DNA of 46,833 bases, taken from assembly GCA_030827515.1 (NCBI GenBank), contig JAUREI010000008.1, positions 1 to 46,833 of the forward strand, given 5' to 3'. The stretch is from Prosthecobacter sp. Lineage in GTDB: Bacteria > Verrucomicrobiota > Verrucomicrobiia > Verrucomicrobiales > Verrucomicrobiaceae. Under the pieces are notes generated by a model. It was given only the letters and a program-made list of their open reading frames with translations. It had not been told where the DNA came from and did not search any database. Position numbers and translations under genes: made by a program. Numbering within the stretch: the first letter of the stretch is position 1; every line of letters begins with the position of its first letter. Below are positions 1 to 9,106 of this stretch, one piece after another.

Positions 1-81
1 GGACTGTGTTCCGGCTGCCAGTTGATGGCAGCCGGCAATCATCCGGACCTGCGCTGGCTGGTGCCGGAAGTCGACCAGCCG
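1..81 (+). other. holB: Probable fragment of DNA polymerase III delta' subunit (HolB), likely foreign sequence at the contig edge
   Basis: + strand frame from base 7 reads CSGCQLMAAGNHPDLRWLVPEVDQ, matching the HolB zinc-module pattern CxxCQLMxAGxHPD; it abuts a truncated rpsK. Confidence 0.6.
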
Positions 82-383
82 AGCAGGTTGCCGGCCTTGT
101 CGGTCACGGAGACCATGGTGTTGTTGAAAGTCGAGCGCACGTGAACGATGCCCGAGTGGACGTTTTTCGAGCCCTTGGCCTTGATGATCTTCTGGCCATC
201 CGCCGGATCGCCACCGCCGATTTCGAGCCAGACACTCTGGGAGACGGCGCGGTCACCGCTGGAGGGCTGCTTTTCAGCCGCGGCCGGAGCGGCTGCGGGG
301 GCCGGGGCACCGGCGGGGGCCGGAGCGGCTGCGGAAGCCGCGGATTCAGGGGCGGCCTGGGGAGTCGGAGTTTCGTCTGCCAT
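57..383 (-). CDS. rpsK: 30S ribosomal protein S11, 3' end missing, with Ala/Pro-rich N-terminal extension
   Basis: KGSKNVHSGIVHVRSTFNNTMVSVTDKAGNLLGWSTSGTS is S11; homology stops at about base 57 and the ORF then runs into an unrelated QRRSG-stop. Confidence 0.9.
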
Positions 384-413
384 AGGGGGAAGGGTTGGGA
401 AGGATCGCAGGGA

Positions 414-797
414 TTACTTCTTGCCGGGCTTGCTCTGGGCGCCGACCGTCTTGCGCGGTCCCTTGCGGGTGCGGGCGTTGGTGTGGGTGCGCTGACCGCG
501 CACGGGAAGGCCACGACGGTGACGGCTGCCACGATAGCAGTTGATGCTGAGCAGGCGCTTCATGTGCATCTGCTGTTCACGGCGAAGGTCGCCTTCGATG
601 ACGATTTTCATCCCCTGCACCGTCTGGGTGATCAGGGCGATCTGCTCGTCGCTGAGTTCGCCGGCGCGCAGGTTCGGGTCAATGTTGGCGAGCGCGAGGA
701 TGCGGCGGCTCAGGGGCAGACCGATGCCGTAAATGTACGGCAGGGAATATTCGATCTTTTTTTCGTTGGGGATTTCAACCCCGAGGAGACGTGCCAT
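414..797 (-). CDS. rpsM: 30S ribosomal protein S13
   Basis: MARLLGVEIPNEKKIEYSLPYIYGIG...RGLPVRGQRTHTNARTRKGPRKTV is S13. Confidence 0.97.
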   Translation of the reverse strand: MARLLGVEIPNEKKIEYSLPYIYGIGLPLSRRILALANIDPNLRAGELSDEQIALITQTVQGMKIVIEGDLRREQQMHMKRLLSINCYRGSRHRRGLPVRGQRTHTNARTRKGPRKTVGAQSKPGKK

Positions 798-825
798 AAA
801 TCAGGAATGGTTGGAGCGGAATGGA

Positions 826-939
826 TCAACCCTGACGCTGCTTGTGGCGCGGGTTCTTGCAGACGATGCGAACGACGCCCTTGCGGCGGATGACGCGGCA
901 AAGTTCGCAAAGAGGTTTGACGGAAGGACGGACTCGCAT
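826..939 (-). CDS. rpmJ: 50S ribosomal protein L36
   Basis: Internal start in ORF 826..1068: [37 protein letters not shown], 37 aa with the L36 zinc ligands. Confidence 0.95.
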   Translation of the reverse strand: MRVRPSVKPLCELCRVIRRKGVVRIVCKNPRHKQRQG

Positions 940-1137
940 GGTGACAGGGGGGTAGTCCCCGCGAAACGGGGAGTCGCAAGTGGTAACACGGAAGTCAGGA
1001 GGCGCAAGACGGATTTTGGACTTTTTAGTCCTCATCGGCCCCCGGCGGCGAAAAAACGAGGACGTCATGCTTTTTTCTGTGATTTTCTTCAGGTTTCATG
1101 AATAATTCATGGGTCGCCTGCGACCAACCCCACGCCT

Positions 1138-1458
1138 ATGAAACACTTCTTTCTCCCCCTGTTCGCCGCTTTTGTGGTCACCTCCTGCGCCACCGGCCCG
1201 AATGCCCAGACCGGCACGGTCATCGGTGCCCTCGGTGGTGCCGCCGTCGGCGGCCTGATCGGCAACCAAAGCGGTCGTGGCCTTGAGGGCGCGGCCATCG
1301 GTGCAGGCCTTGGCGCCCTCGGTGGTAACGCCATCGGCAACTCTCAGGACCAGCGCAACGCCCAGTATTACCAGCAGCAGCCTGGATACTACGCTCCGCC
1401 TCCCCAGCAGCAGCCTGGATACTACGCCCCTCCTCCCCAGCAGCCGCGCCGCTATTGA
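1138..1458 (+). CDS. Glycine-zipper lipoprotein with C-terminal QQQPGYYAPPP repeats
   Basis: Signal peptide with lipobox-like VVTSC, Gly-zipper GALGGAAVGGLIGNQSGRGLEGAAIGAGLGALGG, Pro/Gln/Tyr-rich tail. Confidence 0.8.
   Translation: MKHFFLPLFAAFVVTSCATGPNAQTGTVIGALGGAAVGGLIGNQSGRGLEGAAIGAGLGALGGNAIGNSQDQRNAQYYQQQPGYYAPPPQQQPGYYAPPPQQPRRY
1372..1437 (+). repeat. Two tandem 33-bp copies encoding QQQPGYYAPPP
   Basis: cagcagcagcctggatactacgc[t/c]cc[g/t]cctccc at 1372-1404 and 1405-1437. Confidence 0.9.
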
Positions 1459-1481
1459 GGCTTCGATGTGACGGACTCTTC

Positions 1482-1512
1482 AAGCGCGACCGGGCAACCG
1501 GTCGCGCTTTTT
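1482..1512 (+). terminator. Rho-independent terminator
   Basis: Perfect 12-bp stem AAGCGCGACCGG-GCAA-CCGGTCGCGCTT followed by T-run, just downstream of the lipoprotein gene. Confidence 0.85.
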
Positions 1513-1519
1513 CATGCCT

Positions 1520-3985
1520 TCAAGCCGGCACGGTGACCGGTGCGACCTTCCAAACTTTCGCGGCATACTCCAGGATCGTGCGATCACTGCTAAACTTGCC
1601 CATGCGCGCAGTGTTGAGGATCGTCATGCGCTGCCAAGTGGCAGGGTCGTGATAGGCGGCATCAACGCGGCGCTGGGCCTCGGCGTAACTGGCGAAATCG
1701 GCGAGGCACAGGTAGGGGTCGCCGTGATCCAGCAGGCTCTGACGCAGGGACGTGAAGTCGGCGGCGTTGCCGGTGAAGTAGTCGCTGCCAATCCAGTCGA
1801 TGGTGTCGCGCAGGCATTCGTTGGCCCAGTAATAGTCCCAGGGGTTGTAACCCTTGGTGCGCAATTCGGTCACCTCCTCCACCGTGAGTCCAAAAATGAA
1901 GATATTGTCGTCTCCAACCTCCTCGGCGATCTCGACGTTGGCACCGTCGAGCGTGCCTATGGTGAGGGCCCCGTTCAGCGCAAGCTTCATGTTGCCGGTA
2001 CCGGAGGCCTCCTTGCCGGCCGTGGAGATCTGCTCGGAGAGATCGGCGGCCGGAATGATTTTCTCCGCCAGGGAAACGCCGTAGTTGGGCAGGAACACGA
2101 CCTTGAGTTTGTCGTGCACGCGCGGGTCGGCATTGATGCGGGCCGCCACGGCGTTGATGGCGTGGATGATGGTCTTGGCCAAGTGATAGCCCGGGGCGGC
2201 CTTGGCCCCGAACAGGAAGACGCGCGGATGAAAATCCGCTCCGGGATTGTCCAATATCTGACGGTACAGACTGACGATGTGCAGCAGGTTGAGGTGTTGT
2301 CTCTTGTACTCATGCAGGCGCTTGATCTGCACGTCGAAGAGCGCGTCCGGACTGACATGCACGTCGCAGGTTTCCTGAATCAGCCGCGCCAACTCAACCT
2401 TGTGGCCTCGCTTGACGGCATGATAGCGCTCCCGGAAGGAGGTGTCCTCGGCAAACGGCTCCAGCTCGCGCAGTCGCATGGCGTCCTTGCGCCAGCCACT
2501 CCCGATCGCCTCGGTGACAAGGTCCGCAAGCTGCGGGTTGCAGACGTCCAGCCAGCGCCGGAACGTGACCCCATTGGTGAGGTTGAGGAAGCGCCCGGGA
2601 TAGAGCGCGTGAAACTCCGGAAACAGTCGCTCGCAAAGGAGCTTGGTGTGCAGGGCTGCGACCCCGTTGGTGGCGTGGCTGCCAAGCACCGAGAGATGGG
2701 CCATGCGCACGTACTTGCCGCCGCGCTCCTCGATGAGCGACAGGGCACGCTGCTTTTCAACATCCCCGGGCCAGCGGGGCTCGACCACCGTCTGCAGGAA
2801 ATGGTGGTTGATCCGGTAGAGGATTTGCAGGTGGCGGGGCAGCACACGCTCGAACAGAGCTACGCTCCACATCTCCAGCGCCTCGGGCAGCAGGGTGTGG
2901 TTCGTGTAGGAAAAGGTGCGCTGGCAGATCTCCCAGGCCTGGTCCCAGGGCATGTGTTCCTCATCGACCAGGATGCGCATGAGCTCGGGGATGGCGACGG
3001 CGGGATGGGTGTCGTTGAGCTGGATGGCCGCCTTGGAGGGAAACTCGCTCCACGGCAGGGTGTAGCCATGCTTGAAGCGGCGAACGATGTCGGCCAGCGA
3101 ACAGGCGACAAAGAAGTATTGCTGCACCAGGCGCAACTCCTTGCCGCTCTCGGTGGCGTCGTTTGGATAAAGCACTTTGGAGACCGTTTCGGCCAGCACC
3201 TTTTCGCGCAGCGCCTCGACGTAACTGCCTTCGTTGAAGATTCTGAAATTGAAGTCCTCGTCCGCCTGTGCCTGCCACAGGCGCAGGACGTTCACCGTGT
3301 GGCTGTCGTAGCCAACGACGGGGATGTCCCAGGGCAGGCCCAGCAGGCACTTGGTGTCAATCCACTCGTGCCGCGGATGCCCGTGGTCGTCGAACTTCTG
3401 CACGACGCGTCCATACAGGTGCACGGTCTGACGGTAGCTTGGACGGGCGATTTTCCAGGGACTGCCGTCACGCATCCAGGCATCGGGATGCTCGACCTGG
3501 CGACCGTCGACAAACTCCTGGCGAAACAGGCCGAACTCGTAATGAATGCCATAGCCGATCGCCGGCAGATTCAGCGTGCTCAGCGAATCCATGAAGCAGG
3601 CGGCGAGGCGGCCGAGACCGCCGTTGCCGAGTCCCATGTCGGGCTCCTTCGACAGGATGACATCGAGGTCCTTGCCAAGTTCGGACAGGGCCTGGGTGGC
3701 GGCCTCGTAAAGGCCGGAATTGCGCAGGTTGTTCTCCAGCAACCGGCCCATGAGATATTCGAGCGACAGATAGTGCACGCGCCTCACGCCCTCCTGGCGG
3801 TGGAAGGTGCGCGACTTGGTCGCATGCTCCATGACGCGGTCTCGCACGGCCATGCAGGTGGCCACCCACCAGTCGTTTTCGCTTGCGGTGGAAACATGGG
3901 CTCCAAGCGTGAAGCGCAGGTGATTGAGAACCGAGGCTTTGATGTTCTCCGGACTGTTGCCGAGTTCGCAGGGGACGGGGGTCAT
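1520..3985 (-). CDS. glgP: Glycogen/starch/alpha-glucan phosphorylase
   Basis: 821 aa with [49 protein letters not shown]-region signature. Confidence 0.97.
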   Translation of the reverse strand: MTPVPCELGNSPENIKASVLNHLRFTLGAHVSTASENDWWVATCMAVRDRVMEHATKSRTFHRQEGVRRVHYLSLEYLMGRLLENNLRNSGLYEAATQALSELGKDLDVILSKEPDMGLGNGGLGRLAACFMDSLSTLNLPAIGYGIHYEFGLFRQEFVDGRQVEHPDAWMRDGSPWKIARPSYRQTVHLYGRVVQKFDDHGHPRHEWIDTKCLLGLPWDIPVVGYDSHTVNVLRLWQAQADEDFNFRIFNEGSYVEALREKVLAETVSKVLYPNDATESGKELRLVQQYFFVACSLADIVRRFKHGYTLPWSEFPSKAAIQLNDTHPAVAIPELMRILVDEEHMPWDQAWEICQRTFSYTNHTLLPEALEMWSVALFERVLPRHLQILYRINHHFLQTVVEPRWPGDVEKQRALSLIEERGGKYVRMAHLSVLGSHATNGVAALHTKLLCERLFPEFHALYPGRFLNLTNGVTFRRWLDVCNPQLADLVTEAIGSGWRKDAMRLRELEPFAEDTSFRERYHAVKRGHKVELARLIQETCDVHVSPDALFDVQIKRLHEYKRQHLNLLHIVSLYRQILDNPGADFHPRVFLFGAKAAPGYHLAKTIIHAINAVAARINADPRVHDKLKVVFLPNYGVSLAEKIIPAADLSEQISTAGKEASGTGNMKLALNGALTIGTLDGANVEIAEEVGDDNIFIFGLTVEEVTELRTKGYNPWDYYWANECLRDTIDWIGSDYFTGNAADFTSLRQSLLDHGDPYLCLADFASYAEAQRRVDAAYHDPATWQRMTILNTARMGKFSSDRTILEYAAKVWKVAPVTVPA

Positions 3986-4009
3986 GAAGGAAGTGGAGGT
4001 TTTGGTGGC

Positions 4010-4792
4010 TCAGCCGTCGGCGGGACCGGCAGCAGCCCACTTCGGCAGTTCCCGGGGCGAAATCAGCAGGGTGATCTCGCCCTTGGGCGCCTTGGACTGA
4101 AAGTGGCAAAGCACGTTCCGGGCCGGTCCGCGACGAAATTCCTCGAACTTCTTTGTCAACTCGCGTGCCACGACCACCCGGCGCTCCGGATCCGCCTCGG
4201 CCAGCAGGGCAAGGGTGTCGACCAGCCGGTACGGGCTCTCGAAGTACACACTGGTGCAGTCGCGCTCCAGAGCCTGCCCAAGCTCCCGGCTGCGCTGCCC
4301 TTTCTTGTGTGGCAGAAACCCGCCAAAATAGAAGGGTGTGACCGGCAATCCCGAGGCAGCCAGGGCGGCCAGCACGGCGCTCGGCCCGGGCACGCTTTCG
4401 ACGCGCAGTCCGGCGGCGACGGCGGCATGCACCAGCCGTTGGCCGGGGTCTGACACCGTGGGCATGCCGGCATCGGAAACCAGGGCGGCGCTGCCGCCGG
4501 CCTGCAAATGGGCGAGCAGTTCGGGAATGCGCCGCGCCTCGTTGTGCTCGTTGAGGCTGAGCAGCCTTGCACGCACTCCGTGATGGGACAGCAGACGGCC
4601 GGTGTGACGGGTGTCCTCGCAGGCCACCACCCCGGCACTGCGCAGCACATGAAGGGCGCGCAGGGTGATGTCGGCCAGGTTGCCAATCGGCGTGGCGACC
4701 AAATACAGGGCCGACTGAAGGGAACCCGGTGCGCAGTCCTCGAAGGCGCCATCGTCCGGCGCTGCTTCGGCCGCGGGCACGTTCTCCATCAC
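4010..4792 (-). CDS. rsmI: 16S rRNA (cytidine(1402)-2'-O)-methyltransferase
   Basis: LYLVATPIGNLADITLRALHVL...ACEDTRHTGRLL...SDAGMPTVSDPG is RsmI. Confidence 0.95.
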   Translation of the reverse strand: MMENVPAAEAAPDDGAFEDCAPGSLQSALYLVATPIGNLADITLRALHVLRSAGVVACEDTRHTGRLLSHHGVRARLLSLNEHNEARRIPELLAHLQAGGSAALVSDAGMPTVSDPGQRLVHAAVAAGLRVESVPGPSAVLAALAASGLPVTPFYFGGFLPHKKGQRSRELGQALERDCTSVYFESPYRLVDTLALLAEADPERRVVVARELTKKFEEFRRGPARNVLCHFQSKAPKGEITLLISPRELPKWAAAGPADG

Positions 4793-5301
4793 CAGCCCTC
4801 GCTCAGGTCGGTGGCCAGGTTGGCGGCAAGGCGCTGGGCCGCATCCTCGAGCGCCTGGGCTTCGGAATTCTGGACGTTGTCGTCAAGCACGGTGTAGGAG
4901 TCGGCCGAAATGATGCCGCGATGAATGACCGTGCCACCGGGCCTGTCACGAACCGTGTATTCGGTGCTCAGCGTCATCAACAGCTGCGAGGTGCGCAGGA
5001 CGTTGTCGCGGTCGGAGCGGAACTGGGAGCGACGAATGCGGGTGATCTTGCCGCCCAGCACCGCCTCGGCGTCGGCCTCGGCCACGATCTGGTAGGCGCC
5101 GCTAAGCTGGATTTGCTTGATGATCGCGTTGGTGACCAGGGGGCCAAGCCGCGGCTCAAGCGAGAGGTTCTCGAAGGACGGCACCGCCAGTTTGGTGATG
5201 TGGGCCATGTGGGCCGGCTTCTGGCCGCCAAGACGGTAACCCGCACAGCCGCTGAGGCCAAGCACGGTGAGAAGCAGGAGGGCGAAGGAGCGGGTGTTCA
5301 T
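4789..5301 (-). CDS. LptE-like LPS-assembly lipoprotein
   Basis: Lipobox GLSGCAGYRLG, then AVPSFENLSLEPRLGPLVTNAIIKQI; overlaps rsmI start by 4 nt. Confidence 0.7.
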   Translation of the reverse strand: MNTRSFALLLLTVLGLSGCAGYRLGGQKPAHMAHITKLAVPSFENLSLEPRLGPLVTNAIIKQIQLSGAYQIVAEADAEAVLGGKITRIRRSQFRSDRDNVLRTSQLLMTLSTEYTVRDRPGGTVIHRGIISADSYTVLDDNVQNSEAQALEDAAQRLAANLATDLSEGW

Positions 5302-5314
5302 CCGGTGGCGAAGG

Positions 5315-6628
5315 TCAGGGAGCCGGTGGCTTGGGCGGAACCGGCAGGTTTTCCGGCTTCTGCAGGGGAATGCCGGGGGCGGCAGGCACGACGGGCTTGT
5401 CGGGCACGGGGGGAATGCTGCCCGCTGCCGGTGGCAGCAGGCTGCCGGCCGCGGGCGGCGTCACGCCGGGACTGAGGGGCAGCACGGGCTCCTGGAGCGG
5501 GATCGGCAGGAAACCGTCGTCCCCGGCGCGCATCTTGGGGCGCGAGGATTCAGGGGCCAGCGGACCGACATAATCCTGACTGCGCTTGAGATCCCTGGCA
5601 CCAGGCACGGTGTAGTCCTGATCGGGCTGACCCTTTTGTGCGGCGGTCACGGCCTCGGGATCCTTGGCGGCAAGGTCGGCAAGGCGCGTGCGCGCCTCCT
5701 TCGAAGCCTCGGGCGAACCATACTTGAGCGCCTCGTTGAAGTAGATCGCGGCGGCCTTGGTCTTGCCCATGCGCTCATAAAATTTGCCGATCTCCAACGA
5801 CTGGGAGGCCTCCGCGGCGTTGACCTGGTTGAGAATTTCCTCCGCCTCACCGGCGCGTTCGCCGCCGGGATGCGCGGTCATGTAGCTGGTGAGGGCGTCG
5901 CGCGTGGCAATGAGGTTGGATTTGTCCTCGCTGCGGCTTGCGGCCACGCTGCTGATGGAACCAATGCGGAACTGCGCTTCGCGGGCCTGCTTGGTGGTCG
6001 GGTAGTTGTCGACCACGGCCTGGAACGCGGCCACGGACTTCTCTTTCTCACCCAGGTCCTGGTAAACCTCGCCAATGGTGAATTGAGCGACCGGGGCCAG
6101 CTTGCCAAACGGGGCGTTCTTGATGATTTTTTGGTACAGGCCGACAAGATCCTCGCCGCCCATGCGCACGGGGATGACCAGCAGGGCTCGGTGACGTCGG
6201 CCGCTGCGGGCCTCCTCAGCCAGTTCAAACTGCTGCTGGATGGCGTCATTGAAGCGCGCGCTGGCGCGGTGGTCATCGATGAACTTCTGGAAGGCGTCAA
6301 AGGCGGTGGACACGTCGCTGGTCGAACGGGCGATGACGGCGGCCGAAAACGAGGCCTCGGCGGCGGCGTTGGTGAAGGGGTACTCGCGCTGGATCCGGGT
6401 GTAAAAATCGCGGGCCTTGCCGGTCTTGCCGGCACGCTGGGCTTCCTGGCCGTCAGCCAGCAGGGCGGACGCTGCCGCCTCCTGGGCCTGGCGCTCGTCG
6501 GCGGCGGGTGCCCCCTTTTCCTTCTTGCCGAAGAGTCCGAGGAAGGCGTGGGCCGGTGTGGGCGCAACACACAGGGCACCTGCCGCAAGCAGGAGAGCGG
6601 ACAGGCAGGGGAAGGCGGAAAGTCTCAT
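5315..6628 (-). CDS. Exported TPR protein, BamD-like
   Basis: Start reset to MRLSAFPCLSALLLAAGALC...; YTRIQREYPFTNAAAEASF and further TPR-like repeats; Pro-rich C terminus. Confidence 0.65.
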   Translation of the reverse strand: MRLSAFPCLSALLLAAGALCVAPTPAHAFLGLFGKKEKGAPAADERQAQEAAASALLADGQEAQRAGKTGKARDFYTRIQREYPFTNAAAEASFSAAVIARSTSDVSTAFDAFQKFIDDHRASARFNDAIQQQFELAEEARSGRRHRALLVIPVRMGGEDLVGLYQKIIKNAPFGKLAPVAQFTIGEVYQDLGEKEKSVAAFQAVVDNYPTTKQAREAQFRIGSISSVAASRSEDKSNLIATRDALTSYMTAHPGGERAGEAEEILNQVNAAEASQSLEIGKFYERMGKTKAAAIYFNEALKYGSPEASKEARTRLADLAAKDPEAVTAAQKGQPDQDYTVPGARDLKRSQDYVGPLAPESSRPKMRAGDDGFLPIPLQEPVLPLSPGVTPPAAGSLLPPAAGSIPPVPDKPVVPAAPGIPLQKPENLPVPPKPPAP

Positions 6629-6776
6629 CGTGAATAGCCATCCTAGGCCGTGTTGGAAAAACGTCAAGCCGGGGGCAGTCCCCTTCCCCGCCTCTTGCAC
6701 AGATCCCCGGCCGCAGGCGTGGCCATCCCGCTGAAAGCCGGGACCACGGCGGGCGTTTCCACATTTCAGCCTTGTC

Positions 6777-8294
6777 ATGAAGATCTCCGCCCTGTTGCTT
6801 GCCGTCCTCGGCTTCTCCCTGTCCGCCTCCGCCGCGCCTGAGAAGCGGCCGAACGTCCTGTTCATTGCCATCGACGACCAGAACGACTGGATTGGCCATC
6901 TGGGTGGCCATCCCATGGCCAAGACGCCAAACCTCGACCGGCTTGCAGCGCGCGGCACCAGTTTCCTCAACGCGCACTGCAACGCTCCGTTGTGCAACCC
7001 GTCGCGCACCAGCCTGCTGCTTGGCCTGCGTCCCACCACGACCGGCATTTACGGCCTGTCACCCTGGTTCCGCACCCTGCCGGAGTGGCAGGACCGCGTC
7101 GCCCTGCCCCAGCACTTTGCCAACCACGGCTACCGCACGGCCGCCACCGGCAAGATCTACCACGGCGGCACCGGCGGCGGGGGTGGCAAGGGCAAGGGCA
7201 GGAAGGCCGCCCCGCCTGCCAAACCCGAGTTCCAGGTCACCGCTCCCTACGGCGGCGTCGGCAGCAAGCCGCCGAAAAAACTCATCCCGCCGACGCCGAT
7301 GGGCGATCATCCCCTCATGGACTGGGGCGTCTGGCCACCCGACAACGATGACACCCAGAAGGGCGACTACCAGGTCGCCTCATGGACGGTCGAGCAGATC
7401 AAAAACGCGCCTAAGGACCAGCCCTTCTTTCTCGCCGCGGGCTTCTTTCTTCCCCACGTTCCTTGTTATGCCACCCAGAAGTGGTTCGACCTCTATCCCG
7501 ATGACGACAGTGTCCTGCCGAAGACCATCGAGAACGATCGGGGCGACACGCCGCGCTTTTCCTGGTACCTGCACTGGAGCCTGCCCGAGCCGCGCCTGAA
7601 ATGGATCAAGGAAAACGGTCAGTGGCGCAACCTAGTGCGCAGTTACCTCGCCTGCACCAGCTTTGTCGACGCCCAGATCGGCCGCCTGCTCAGCGCCCTC
7701 GAGGAAACCGGTCAGGCCGACAACACCATCGTCGTCGTCTGGGGCGATCATGGCTGGCACCTCGGGGAAAAGGAGATCACCGGCAAGAACACCCTCTGGG
7801 ACCGGGGCACCAAGGTGCCGCTGCTGTTCGCCGGCCCCGGCATCAACGCCGGCCAGCGCTGCCGCCAGCCGGCCGAACTGCTTGACATCTACCCCACCCT
7901 GATCGAGCTCGCAGGCCTCACCCGGCGCGATGATCTGGAGGGTCTCAGCCTGGTGCCCCAGCTGAAGGACGCCGACACGAAACGGGAACGGCCAGCCGTC
8001 ACCAGTCACAACCAGGGCAATCACGGCGTGCGCAGCGAGCGCTGGCGCTACATCCGTTACGCCGACGGCAGCGAGGAACTCTACGACATGCAGGCGGATC
8101 CCGAAGAATGGCACAACCTAGCCGGCAAACCCGGCCACGAATCCGTCATCGCCGAACACCGGAAATGGCTTCCCTCCATCGACCGACCGCCCGCGCCGAA
8201 CAGCGCCAGCCGCGTCCTGACCTACGACAAGGCCAGCGACACCGCCGTCTGGGAAGGCACGACGGTGCGCCGCAGCGACCCCATCCCGGACTGA
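6777..8294 (+). CDS. Sulfatase (iduronate-2-sulfatase-like)
   Basis: Signal peptide, RPNVLFIAIDDQNDWIG, CNPSRTSLLLG (C-x-P-x-R formylglycine motif), GDHGWHLGEKE. Confidence 0.93.
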   Translation: MKISALLLAVLGFSLSASAAPEKRPNVLFIAIDDQNDWIGHLGGHPMAKTPNLDRLAARGTSFLNAHCNAPLCNPSRTSLLLGLRPTTTGIYGLSPWFRTLPEWQDRVALPQHFANHGYRTAATGKIYHGGTGGGGGKGKGRKAAPPAKPEFQVTAPYGGVGSKPPKKLIPPTPMGDHPLMDWGVWPPDNDDTQKGDYQVASWTVEQIKNAPKDQPFFLAAGFFLPHVPCYATQKWFDLYPDDDSVLPKTIENDRGDTPRFSWYLHWSLPEPRLKWIKENGQWRNLVRSYLACTSFVDAQIGRLLSALEETGQADNTIVVVWGDHGWHLGEKEITGKNTLWDRGTKVPLLFAGPGINAGQRCRQPAELLDIYPTLIELAGLTRRDDLEGLSLVPQLKDADTKRERPAVTSHNQGNHGVRSERWRYIRYADGSEELYDMQADPEEWHNLAGKPGHESVIAEHRKWLPSIDRPPAPNSASRVLTYDKASDTAVWEGTTVRRSDPIPD

Positions 8295-8301
8295 GTCCCC
8301 C

Positions 8302-9003
8302 TCAGGCGCCGCCGCGCGGACGGATCCGGCCGCTGCCCGGCAGGGCGGTCAGCAGAAAATAGCGCGGCGAACGCAACAGGTCGCCGACCTCGCGGGTGGC
8401 AACCCGCGCCAGCAGTGCGTTGAGTTCGTCGAGTGCATCCGGGTGCCGGTCGAGGTGACTTTCGAGGAAGCGTCGCAGCCTCGCGTTGGCGTTGTACTCG
8501 ACCGCCAGCGTTCCCAGGTTGAGCAGCAGGAAGGCAAGACACAGGCCGACCACGCCGAAGACCGCCAGTCGCGCATTGAACTTCATCAACATCAGGCCGG
8601 CGGCGGCAATGACGGCAAAGCCGGGGCCGTAGCGGGTGAGCCGAATCACCGTCTGCCGCCACTTGAGGTCGCCAAGGGTTTCGCCGGTCTGCACGGCATG
8701 AGCCGCCTCGTGCAACGCCACCGCCCAGGCGCCGAGCCGGGTGGAGTCCGCCACCCGGCGGCTCAGGAAAAGTCGCCGGCGGCGGGGATCGAAGCTGTCT
8801 GAGGTCAGTCCCTCATGGCGAACAATCTCGACGTCGCTGATGCCCTCGGCCTCGAGAAACAGACGGGCGATTTCAGCCCCCGTGTGCGGCGTGGGGGCAT
8901 GGCGCTGGCCGGAGGCACCGAACACCTGGGCATAGCGCGACTGCGAATGACGGCAGACCGCCAAGGCAAGAATCAGGATGATGCCGATCAGGCCGAAGAA
9001 CAT
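8302..9003 (-). CDS. YugP-like membrane zinc metallopeptidase
   Basis: N-terminal TM, LHEAAHAVQ zinc motif, further hydrophobic segments; start reset to MFFGLIGI. Confidence 0.8.
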   Translation of the reverse strand: MFFGLIGIILILALAVCRHSQSRYAQVFGASGQRHAPTPHTGAEIARLFLEAEGISDVEIVRHEGLTSDSFDPRRRRLFLSRRVADSTRLGAWAVALHEAAHAVQTGETLGDLKWRQTVIRLTRYGPGFAVIAAAGLMLMKFNARLAVFGVVGLCLAFLLLNLGTLAVEYNANARLRRFLESHLDRHPDALDELNALLARVATREVGDLLRSPRYFLLTALPGSGRIRPRGGA

Positions 9004-9106
9004 GGTCCACTTTCCCGCGGTTTGACGCGTGGGCAAACGGGAAAGCGCCCCCGCCGGCACCGCCCCGCCCTTGCCTTTGCGCCATCCCGCTCCATACGTC
9101 CTGATC

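Noticed and set aside
11-35. Perfect 10-bp hairpin ccggctgcca-gttga-tggcagccgg near the contig start, as a terminator for rpsK
   Set aside because: It lies within sequence that reads as HolB (CQLMAAG codons), has no T-run, and is on the probably foreign side of the junction.
1514-4453. 979-aa + strand ORF opposite glgP, and similar long ORFs (13772-15430, 18205-19950, 36813-38627, 45367-46710)
   Set aside because: Each is antisense to a confidently identified gene; long antisense ORFs are expected at this GC content and their translations show no family motifs.
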